Virus record (IMG/VR): IMGVR_UViG_3300030110_004154
Coordinates: 1 to 23,250 of that record
Length of the DNA: 23,250 bases
Direction: 5' to 3' (one strand)
Source of the DNA: a virus
The notes under the pieces: generated by a model
The model's input: the letters and a program-made list of their open reading frames with translations, nothing else
The model's database searches: none
What the model was told of the DNA's origin: nothing
Made by a program: the position numbers and the translations under genes
Shown: piece after piece, positions 1 to 4,334 of the stretch
How the letters are laid out: every line of letters starts with the position of its first letter
How positions within the stretch are numbered: position 1 is the stretch's first letter

Positions 1-584
1 GCTACGTCCATCACGTCCCTCCACTTCTCATCCTGCAACCAGCGGTGGAACCCTGGCACATAACCGCCGGCCCATCCAGAGTTGGTGCTCTTCTCAAGCT
101 TGATGGCAGAGGCTATCTGCATCCGGTCTACCAACGGCATCTTGCGCCACACGTTCCAAGACTTACGCCTGCTCGAACGCTCCCTGCCTACCTTGGGGTA
201 ATCCTTCCAGGCATCCAAGAACACCTGGTCCTTGACCCAAGGCGTCTCATTGCGTGGAGCGTCACCCGCTTTCTTCAGAAGCTTGTTCTGGATATCTTGA
301 GTCTCTTGCTTTTTAGCCAGAGCCTTCTCCGCGAGAGCACCTTTCCGCTGTACTCCTATTGTCTCTGATATATTCTTTACCTTATTAGTTAATTCTAAAT
401 AAGAATTATTGCAAGGCGTGTGCCAAGGCTCATCAAGGAGCAGGCGATACACCGCTAACACCACGGCATGATTGACAGAACTGCATAGTATGCCGTCCTT
501 GCACACCACCTTAAGCGCATCCATCAAATACTTAGGGAATCTTATGGTCCGAACAACCTGTTCTGTAACCGCTTCTTTACTCAT
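1..584 (-). CDS. Putative phage replication protein, helicase-loader-like C-terminus (partial, cut by left edge)
   Basis: The frame is open from an ATG at 584 to the window edge (194 codons, no stop), so the C-terminus is missing. AGAGG lies 8 nt upstream of the ATG. Residues about 10-50 have a short strand-like stretch (VRTIRFPKYLMDAL) followed by helices, which could be a ribbon-helix-helix or winged-helix DNA-binding segment. Residues 65-105 are Lys/Glu/Gln-rich and probably helical. Residues 122-190 carry a pattern known from C-termini of phage O-like initiators and helicase loaders: FLDAWKDYPKVG, then basic residues and KSWNVW, then helices, then YVPGFHRWLQDEKW. In that family this part recruits the replicative helicase. 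The gene diverges from the recombination operon, which fits a replication region. The helicase-loader assignment is inference from the C-terminal pattern; a plain DNA-binding regulator is the alternative. Confidence 0.6.
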   Translation of the reverse strand, partial: MSKEAVTEQVVRTIRFPKYLMDALKVVCKDGILCSSVNHAVVLAVYRLLLDEPWHTPCNNSYLELTNKVKNISETIGVQRKGALAEKALAKKQETQDIQNKLLKKAGDAPRNETPWVKDQVFLDAWKDYPKVGRERSSRRKSWNVWRKMPLVDRMQIASAIKLEKSTNSGWAGGYVPGFHRWLQDEKWRDVMDV

Positions 585-617
585 TGTGTAACCTCTTTGG
601 TTGGAGTTGATAACCAG

Positions 618-646
618 TTTGTAAATCTTTTTTCTTTACTATGCAA
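618..646 (-). promoter_or_regulatory. Probable sigma70-type promoter for the leftward replication-like gene
   Basis: Reading the minus strand, TTGCAT (646-641) is followed after 17 nt of A-rich spacer by TACAAA (623-618). The -35 box matches consensus at 3 of 6 positions and the -10 box at 4 of 6. Transcription would start near 611, giving a leader of about 27 nt before the ATG at 584. The A-rich spacer and the correct distance support it; there is no experimental support. Confidence 0.4.
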
Positions 647-654
647 ATACTTTC

Positions 655-685
655 TTGACAGGGGTGTCATACTTTATGCTACATA
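655..685 (+). promoter_or_regulatory. Probable early promoter for the rightward operon
   Basis: A perfect -35 hexamer TTGACA lies at 655-660. The -10 is ambiguous: TATGCT at 675-680 is the better match but leaves only a 14-nt spacer, while TACATA at 680-685 leaves 19 nt. Either would start transcription shortly before the ribosome-binding site at 707-711. No other strong promoter was seen for the four rightward genes, so this is the likely early promoter. The non-ideal spacing suggests activation or repression by a regulator. Confidence 0.45.
656..669. promoter_or_regulatory. Inverted repeat overlapping the early -35 box, candidate operator
   Basis: TGACA at 656-660 and TGTCA at 665-669 are perfect inverted arms around GGGG. 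The left arm lies inside the TTGACA -35 hexamer, so a dimeric protein bound here would block or alter RNA polymerase access. The arms are only 5 bp, so chance is possible. Confidence 0.3.
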
Positions 686-697
686 TCGGGTGTAACA

Positions 698-710
698 CAA
701 CCCACTAGGA
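698..710 (+). repeat. Left arm of a 13-bp perfect inverted repeat covering the first early ribosome-binding site
   Basis: CAACCCACTAGGA here is the exact reverse complement of TCCTAGTGGGTTG at 1120-1132. This arm includes most of the AGGAG Shine-Dalgarno of the gene starting at 718, so in the mRNA the two arms could pair and hide that ribosome-binding site. The match stops at both ends (697/1133 and 711/1119 do not pair). Confidence 0.6.
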
Positions 711-717
711 GATGGTG

Positions 718-1014
718 ATGGCAATTAAGATTGATATGACTAGCGAAAGCGTGAACCGGTACCAGGGTATCTGGGCTCACCAGCTACAGATGATTGACGT
801 GCTTCGTCGTACCATCATGACCGCTGACGAAATGGCCAAGGTGCTTGGCGCATTGTCGTTGGACATCGAGCCCCTCAACGAGGCATGCATGCACGTGTGC
901 TCTTCAGCTACAGAGCTGTTGCAAGACCTCGACCGTGCACAAGGCACGCTGGAGACCATGCTTGAGAACTTAGACACTGCCCTAGATGCACACTACGATA
1001 AGTCGTTTGACTAG
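718..1014 (+). CDS. Small helical early protein, function unknown
   Basis: 98 residues from the ATG at 718. An in-frame ATG at 712 directly abuts the AGGAG at 707-711, leaving no spacing, whereas 718 gives the usual 6 nt; I therefore prefer 718 (MAIKIDMTSE...). The protein is predicted almost wholly helical, mildly acidic, without signal peptide or membrane segment, and contains two cysteines in MHVCSSATELL-like helix context. I do not recognise a family. As the first gene of the early operon, directly after the promoter region, it could be an early regulator or host-interaction protein, but nothing in the sequence proves this. Its ribosome-binding site is complementary to a segment just downstream of the gene, so it may be under RNA-level control. 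Confidence 0.7.
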   Translation: MAIKIDMTSESVNRYQGIWAHQLQMIDVLRRTIMTADEMAKVLGALSLDIEPLNEACMHVCSSATELLQDLDRAQGTLETMLENLDTALDAHYDKSFD

Positions 1015-1029
1015 GGTACAATACGCGAG

Positions 1030-1165
1030 CCGCTTTCCTTGGTCGGGCAGCGGTAAGTGGAATGCCATGCAAGGTAAGGCATGAATCCTTGCAGGGTGTC
1101 TGTCCCTTAACACCACACATCCTAGTGGGTTGCCGGTACCTCGGCATCTCAAGGGGCAGGCACCC
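1030..1165 (+). ncRNA. Structured intergenic RNA of unknown class (leader or small RNA candidate)
   Basis: This stretch holds several nested or adjacent inverted repeats. P1: CCGCT 1030-1034 with AGCGG 1049-1053. P2: TGCAAGG 1068-1074 with CCTTGCA 1087-1093. P3: GGGTGTCTGTCCCTT 1094-1108 with 1151-1165, 15 pairs of which two are G-U. P4, inside P3: TGCCG 1131-1135 with CGGCA 1142-1146. P3 begins at the base after P2, so the two helices could stack. ATGCC 1062-1066 can also pair with GGCAT 1078-1082 in the P2 loop, making an H-type pseudoknot. No U-tract follows P3, so it is not an ordinary terminator. A possible -10 box TACAAT lies at 1017-1022 without a clear -35. The element ends 14 nt before the AAGGAGG of the next gene. 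It matches no riboswitch or ribozyme class that I recognise. Confidence 0.5.
1120..1132 (+). repeat. Right arm of the 13-bp inverted repeat, in the P3 loop of the structured RNA
   Basis: TCCTAGTGGGTTG is exactly complementary to 698-710. In the transcript it sits in the large apical loop of P3 (1109-1150). It begins with an anti-Shine-Dalgarno-like UCCU. Its last two bases overlap the start of stem P4, so full pairing would require partial opening of P4. Confidence 0.6.
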
Positions 1166-1189
1166 ATCTTTAACTTCAAGGAGGTCAAA

Positions 1190-1729
1190 GTGGAGAAGAG
1201 AAGAAGCTCATGGGAAATCATGAACGACATTACCAAGATGGTGCATGACTACACCCACGTAATGTCGGACCCTGGAGCCAGTGAGGTGGAAGCCGAGCAC
1301 TACGAGAGTGAGTTCTGGAAGCAGTTCGATGCTGTCGTTGAGGAGCGCGACGAGAAGATGTTCGCGTGCAAGGTGGTAATAGAGAGGGCAAAGCTAGAGG
1401 CAGAAGAGGCCAGGAAGAAGTCTCGCCAGTGGACTGAGCGCGCGCGCATATTGAAGGGTCTGGCTGAGCGCGTGTCGGAGAATGTTGTCGGCATGATGAC
1501 TGCCAACAATGACAAGAAGGTCACGCTCTCTGATAACTCCAAGGCTACGCTGTGCGAGCGCACCGCATATGACTTGGTGGGTGAGCTATGCCCCGACTCA
1601 TTGCCCGATAGGTTCATTAAGAAGGAGGTCAATAAAGGTTTAATTAAGAAAGCGTTAAGGCAGAAAGAAGAAGTAAAAGGGGTGACCCTTAAGGAAAGGA
1701 CAACAAGGTTTATACGATGGTCAATCTGA
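1190..1729 (+). CDS. Gp157-family phage protein
   Basis: 179 residues from a GTG at 1190, preceded by a strong AAGGAGG at 1178-1184. An upstream in-frame TTG at 1130 lies inside the structured RNA and has no ribosome-binding site, so I reject it. Residues about 45-110 are a long charged coiled coil rich in Glu, Lys and Arg (ERDEKMFACKVVIERAKLEAEEARKKSRQW). The C-terminal part has the layout of the Siphovirus Gp157 family: a beta-like stretch, then LPDRFIKKEVNKGLIKKALR, then EEVKGVTLKERTTRF near the end. Known members are early proteins, usually beside annealing and ssDNA-binding proteins, linked in the literature to phage resistance or nuclease inhibition; the biochemical role is not settled. 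The last 13 nt overlap the next gene. Confidence 0.75.
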   Translation: MEKRRSSWEIMNDITKMVHDYTHVMSDPGASEVEAEHYESEFWKQFDAVVEERDEKMFACKVVIERAKLEAEEARKKSRQWTERARILKGLAERVSENVVGMMTANNDKKVTLSDNSKATLCERTAYDLVGELCPDSLPDRFIKKEVNKGLIKKALRQKEEVKGVTLKERTTRFIRWSI

Positions 1730-2217
1730 AGAATAAGAAAAGAATCTGGGACGAGGTGAAGTGCACTGACCCCCGGTTCACAAAGAAGGTTTCCAAAGGT
1801 GCATACGGTTTCACCGCAGTCGATGCCCACTACAACGTGCTTAAGGCTACCGAGATATTCGGTGCTCATGGCGACGGGTGGGGGTGGGACATCATTGAGC
1901 ACTCCGTTATCGACGGTGTGTTCATGGTAACCGTGCAGCTTTGGTACAGCGAAGAGATGGGTCTCGGCCCTGAAGGTGAGGTGATGGTCGCAAGGCGCAC
2001 GTGTAGCCCGGTGTTTGGTACCTGCAAGTTCAAGGGTACGAACAAGAGGGGAGACTACATTGACGAGGAGGCACCCAAGAAAGCCCTGACTGACGCGCTG
2101 TCTAAGGCGTTCAGCTACTTAGGGTTCTCGGCGGATGTGTTCCTCGGGTTCTTCGACAATCACAAGTATGTGCAGTCAATGACACAAAGGTTTAGCAAGG
2201 AGAAAGCAAGTGAGTGA
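1717..2217 (+). CDS. Rad52/Sak-like single-strand annealing protein (probable)
   Basis: 166 residues from the ATG at 1717, overlapping the Gp157-like gene by 13 nt; AAGG lies 8 nt upstream. The pattern fits the Rad52-like annealing fold: an N-terminal WDEVKCTDPRFTKKV segment, TAVDAHYNVLKATEIFGAHG followed by GWGWDI, a beta-rich middle (residues about 60-105), and a helical stretch EEAPKKALTDALSKAFSYLG near residue 125, resembling the conserved A-x-TDALKRA helix of Rad52. Such proteins coat and anneal complementary single strands for recombination-dependent replication and repair. Placement between a Gp157-like and an SSB gene is typical of phage recombination modules. No partner exonuclease is visible in the window. 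The family is inferred by pattern; the fold class could be wrong. Confidence 0.65.
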   Translation: MVNLKNKKRIWDEVKCTDPRFTKKVSKGAYGFTAVDAHYNVLKATEIFGAHGDGWGWDIIEHSVIDGVFMVTVQLWYSEEMGLGPEGEVMVARRTCSPVFGTCKFKGTNKRGDYIDEEAPKKALTDALSKAFSYLGFSADVFLGFFDNHKYVQSMTQRFSKEKASE

Positions 2218-2749
2218 ATGGACGTTTAGCGCAAAAGAGTATACGCCTGCACCGCAGGAGCCCAAGACAGACCCGAAGTGGTCCTACAATACAGTGGTGC
2301 CAGAGGGCACGTACCGTGCAGACATTGGCCTGGTGCGTTGGAAGCACTGGGACGATGGCGGAAAGACACTGAAGGTGTTCTTCAACCTTGGAACCAACGA
2401 CAACGGGACCGAGCACATCATCTTCGTATGGGACTGCAGCGTTGTGAACAAGCGCAACAGCAAGTACGAGGACAAAGCAAAGCACATGCTCTATGAGCTA
2501 TGCACTGTGCTTCAGGTCGACGACCTGTCTGAGTCCACGATAGAGCAACCCATTGGCTCAGGTGGAATCTTAGGCGGGAAGTGCCGCGTCAAGCTTGTAG
2601 TGCTTGAGCCTAGCGACAGGTTCCCAGACCCCAAGAACTGGCTAGTGGGCTTTCGCTCCGTCGATGGAGATAAGCCCCATCAGGTAGACCAGGGAAAGGT
2701 AGAGGCCAGCGTAGTCGATGATTACGACGACGATGACATACCGTTCTAG
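2210..2749 (+). CDS. Single-stranded DNA-binding protein, DUF669-like
   Basis: 179 residues from a GTG at 2210; AAGGAG at 2197-2202 lies 7 nt upstream, and the start overlaps the previous gene by 8 nt. Residues 30-60 (VPEGTYRADI, then GGKTLKVFFNL) and the following strands look like the OB-type core of phage DUF669 proteins. The protein ends in the acidic tip DYDDDDIPF, the hallmark tail by which SSB proteins recruit replication and repair partners. It probably protects ssDNA during phage replication and works with the annealing protein encoded just upstream. It is the last gene of the rightward operon; its TAG stop overlaps the stop of the converging late gene through a shared CTAG at 2746-2749. 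Confidence 0.8.
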   Translation: MSEWTFSAKEYTPAPQEPKTDPKWSYNTVVPEGTYRADIGLVRWKHWDDGGKTLKVFFNLGTNDNGTEHIIFVWDCSVVNKRNSKYEDKAKHMLYELCTVLQVDDLSESTIEQPIGSGGILGGKCRVKLVVLEPSDRFPDPKNWLVGFRSVDGDKPHQVDQGKVEASVVDDYDDDDIPF

Positions 2750-2943
2750 GAGGGCGTATCCTTAATGGCGGCCTCTTCGCTTGCGTATGCTCCGCGCACG
2801 CAGGTGGGTGAGTGCCACATAAAGGCATCCGTGCCATCCACCTTCTTAAGTGTGAAGGTGATTCCTTGAACGGTAACCGTTTTCCCAAGCTGAGTCCCTG
2901 CCTTTTTGGCAGGGGCTTTTTTCTTTGTGTCTTTCTTGCTCAT
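2746..2943 (-). CDS. Small lysine-rich protein, last gene of the late operon, function unknown
   Basis: 65 residues from the ATG at 2943, with GGAGG closely upstream and an ATGA overlap with the preceding gene. The N-terminus is strongly basic (MSKKDTKKKAPAKKAG), followed by a compact beta-like segment, GKTVTVQGITFTLKKVDG, and WHSPTCVRGAY. I do not recognise the family. The DNA encoding residues about 8-16 doubles as an intrinsic terminator for the opposing early operon, so the lysine and alanine codons there may be constrained by that role. The stop codon overlaps the stop of the SSB gene on the other strand. Confidence 0.65.
   Translation of the reverse strand: MSKKDTKKKAPAKKAGTQLGKTVTVQGITFTLKKVDGTDAFMWHSPTCVRGAYASEEAAIKDTPS
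2896..2922 (+). terminator. Intrinsic terminator of the early operon, inside the opposing gene
   Basis: On the plus strand CCCTGCC (2896-2902), a loop of five T, and GGCAGGG (2908-2914) form a perfect 7-bp hairpin. After GC it is followed by six T (2917-2922) and a further T-rich stretch. It works in one direction only: on the minus strand no T-run follows the hairpin. It lies about 150 nt after the SSB stop and would end the rightward transcript. Confidence 0.85.
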
Positions 2944-3158
2944 GCCTCCATCTCCTCCTCTTCAACCTCTTCGGTTTCCATTACCATAGGGGCTCGCATG
3001 GGTGGGGTCTTCTCTTTGCGTTGAGCAAACTCCACAAACATCTCTGCGTTATCTTGCTCGTCCATCTCTGCAACCTTTTCCTCGCCACCCTTCTCACCAG
3101 GGTAGGGCAAACGATAGACTGCAAAGACGCCTTCTTCTTCTCTAATGTCGTAGGGCAT
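2940..3158 (-). CDS. Small acidic protein, function unknown
   Basis: 72 residues from the ATG at 3158, directly after the TAA of the upstream gene (3161-3159). AAGGA lies about 8 nt upstream, inside that gene. It starts MPYDIREEEGVFAVYRLPYPG, possibly a small beta hairpin, and becomes very acidic, ending ETEEVEEEEMEA. It is the acidic counterpart of the basic 65-residue protein that follows with an ATGA overlap. That suggests, without proof, that the two could interact. I do not recognise a family. Confidence 0.6.
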   Translation of the reverse strand: MPYDIREEEGVFAVYRLPYPGEKGGEEKVAEMDEQDNAEMFVEFAQRKEKTPPMRAPMVMETEEVEEEEMEA

Positions 3159-3308
3159 TTACTGTTCCTTAATCTTGATAGTGTCTACTTCTACCTTGGT
3201 GGTAATCAGCTTCTGAATCTGGTTGTGGATATTCTCCACCGACTCCTTAAGCTCCTTGCTCTTTACCATCAACTCCATAACTTCTGAAAGGACCGGGGAT
3301 AAATCCAT
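3159..3308 (-). CDS. Very small coiled-coil protein, function unknown
   Basis: 49 residues from the ATG at 3308, with AAGGAG 6 nt upstream; that Shine-Dalgarno overlaps the end of the spanin-like gene. The stop is followed at once by the ATG of the next gene. Residues about 5-40 show a heptad-like pattern of Leu, Val, Met and Ile (VLSEVMELMVKSKELKESV), so a short coiled coil is likely. The last third is TTKVEVDTIKIKEQ. There is no membrane segment or signal peptide. The strong ribosome-binding site and tight packing between real genes support it as a gene. Confidence 0.6.
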   Translation of the reverse strand: MDLSPVLSEVMELMVKSKELKESVENIHNQIQKLITTKVEVDTIKIKEQ

Positions 3309-3310
3309 GG

Positions 3311-3490
3311 CTACTCCTTGGGACAAGGCTTCTTAGCAGTAGCCTCTAAGATGAGTGAGCCATCGACCTTCACTGTCACCTTGCATGCGGGAGCACGCTT
3401 AATGGTAAGGTCTAGCGACTTGCCTTTGACGTAACGGGTACACCCGGCAATGAACACCAGCGCGATGGCGATTAGTAGGACCTTCTTCAT
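3311..3490 (-). CDS. Small lipoprotein, probable outer-membrane spanin (o-spanin, Rz1-like)
   Basis: 59 residues from the ATG at 3490, which overlaps the holin stop as ATGA; AGAGG lies 7 nt upstream. The N-terminus MKKVLLIAIALVFIAGC is a classic lipoprotein signal: positive charge, hydrophobic core, lipobox I-A-G-C with the lipidated Cys at 17. The mature part is about 43 residues with two more cysteines (36 and 56) and mixed polar sequence; it lacks the proline-richness of lambda Rz1. O-spanins sit in the outer membrane and, with an inner-membrane partner, disrupt the outer membrane in the last step of lysis of Gram-negative hosts. Position just after endolysin and holin supports this. Another phage lipoprotein role cannot be excluded. 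Confidence 0.75.
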   Translation of the reverse strand: MKKVLLIAIALVFIAGCTRYVKGKSLDLTIKRAPACKVTVKVDGSLILEATAKKPCPKE

Positions 3491-3717
3491 TCTGTCACCT
3501 CTGCCTTGTCCTGCGACTCCTCGACACCGATGGGCTCACGAGTAATAAATCGCATACCCACCATAAGCACGCTCGATACAATGGCTGACCACGCAGCACC
3601 GAGTGCAGCAGGCTCAAGCTCAAGCACACCGGTATAATGTAGTACCACGCTGGTAACAGAAGTTACCAACAGGGCGGCGCCCGTCTGTATTGTCCGAGAC
3701 TGTAATGGTTTCTTCAT
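3487..3717 (-). CDS. Holin, two membrane segments (probable)
   Basis: 76 residues from the ATG at 3717, which overlaps the previous stop as TAATG; AAGG lies 8 nt upstream. Two hydrophobic segments are seen at about residues 11-30 (QTGAALLVTSVTSVVL) and 37-57 (AALGAAWSAIVSSVLMVG). They are preceded by a basic N-terminus (MKKPLQSR) and followed by a charged tail (REPIGVEESQDKAEVTE). This is the layout of class II holins, which form inner-membrane holes at a set time and release the cytoplasmic endolysin. The lysis context (endolysin upstream, lipoprotein downstream) supports the call. No distinctive sequence family is recognised. Confidence 0.7.
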   Translation of the reverse strand: MKKPLQSRTIQTGAALLVTSVTSVVLHYTGVLELEPAALGAAWSAIVSSVLMVGMRFITREPIGVEESQDKAEVTE

Positions 3718-3953
3718 TAGCTTACCTTTGTTTCGACCACCGTTACCCGGTTGGTCAGTTCGTTATGCTTTTCCCAGATGTTTGAGCGAGCATTCCTAGC
3801 ATCATCAAGGCCCTTCTCCATGCTGGCAAGGCGACTCTCCATGGCATCCATACGGTGGACAAGCATGCTAATGCGGGAGCCCATCCACCAGGCAGTAGCA
3901 AGCATGGTTGTTCCAAGAGGTACCGTGATACTAAGTATGTCTGCTAAGCTCAT
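3717..3953 (-). CDS. Membrane-anchored coiled-coil protein, candidate inner-membrane spanin
   Basis: I choose the ATG at 3953, which overlaps the endolysin stop as ATGA like many neighbours. An in-frame GTG at 3962 would add three residues and has no better ribosome-binding site. The product is 78 residues: an N-terminal membrane segment at about 6-24 (ILSITVPLGTTMLATAWWMG) and then a long charged helix with coiled-coil character to the end (MDAMESRLASMEKGLDDAR). That topology, N-terminus inside and coil in the periplasm, fits i-spanins (Rz-like), which join an o-spanin across the periplasm. The holin gene separates it from the lipoprotein gene, which is not the usual order. A holin-like or accessory lysis role is the alternative. 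Confidence 0.55.
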   Translation of the reverse strand: MSLADILSITVPLGTTMLATAWWMGSRISMLVHRMDAMESRLASMEKGLDDARNARSNIWEKHNELTNRVTVVETKVS

Positions 3954-4333
3954 CCGCCCCACCGTGAACGCCTGCCCCTGTTATCGTAATGTACAAACGT
4001 CTTGTACAACCCGATACCACCTTGCTCCATTTTGCCCTCGGTTATCAAGATTTCTATCGCTGCCTTGATAGCCTTCGGGCTCATGCCGTTGACGCGGATG
4101 TCTGCCGCCATAGCCTTCATGTGGTACGAACGCTTTGCTCCACCGATGCGCTTGTTGTAGGTGGGATTCCTGTAACCAGACACCACATGAATGGGCTTAC
4201 CGATGGTTTCGCGTAGTACCTGAAGGTTGTTGGCTAGCTTCTGTACGTTCTCGACTAGGTTCCAGGGTACGCCGGTCCCGTCATGGCACTCGAACTCATT
4301 GATGGTAAAGTTCTCTGTTAGGTTCATGTTCAT
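3950..4333 (-). CDS. Endolysin, M15-family zinc D,D-/L,D-peptidase
   Basis: 127 residues from the ATG at 4333, with AGAGGAAG upstream; a second ATG lies two codons on. The protein matches the M15A peptidase pattern: NFTINEFECHDGTGVP near the start, VVSGYRNPTYNKRIGGAKRS at 50-69, then S69-Y-H71 and D78, and H115-Y-D117. H71, D78 and H115 are the likely zinc ligands. The usual Gly in the SxHxxGxAxD motif is Ala74 here. Members cut peptide cross-bridges of peptidoglycan. There is no signal peptide or separate wall-binding domain, so it depends on the holin for access. It follows the giant ejection gene by one base and starts the lysis cassette. Confidence 0.85.
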   Translation of the reverse strand: MNMNLTENFTINEFECHDGTGVPWNLVENVQKLANNLQVLRETIGKPIHVVSGYRNPTYNKRIGGAKRSYHMKAMAADIRVNGMSPKAIKAAIEILITEGKMEQGGIGLYKTFVHYDNRGRRSRWGG

Positions 4334-4334
4334 T

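Noticed and set aside
586-696. GTGTAAC direct repeat at 586-592 and 690-696
   Set aside because: Only 7 bp, easily by chance, and without symmetry or further copies seen.
712-717. ATG at 712 as start of the first early gene
   Set aside because: The AGGAG ends at 711, leaving no spacing; the ATG at 718 is correctly spaced.
1091-1114. tRNA-like arms (AGGG-7 nt-CCCT) in the intergenic RNA
   Set aside because: No T-loop consensus, no acceptor stem or anticodon arm in register; the same bases fit better in the 15-bp stem.
1130-1189. TTG-initiated 20-codon extension of the Gp157-like gene
   Set aside because: It lies in the structured RNA, has no ribosome-binding site, and a GTG at 1190 has a strong AAGGAGG at ideal distance.
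1300-1902. 200-codon minus-strand open frame
   Set aside because: It lies antisense across two well-supported genes (Gp157-like and annealing protein), with no ribosome-binding site or recognisable product.
2513-2527. Perfect inverted repeat CAGGTCG-A-CGACCTG in the SSB gene
   Set aside because: It lies in coding sequence, is not followed by a T-run on either strand, and has too small a loop for a long hairpin; probably chance, though a binding site cannot be excluded.
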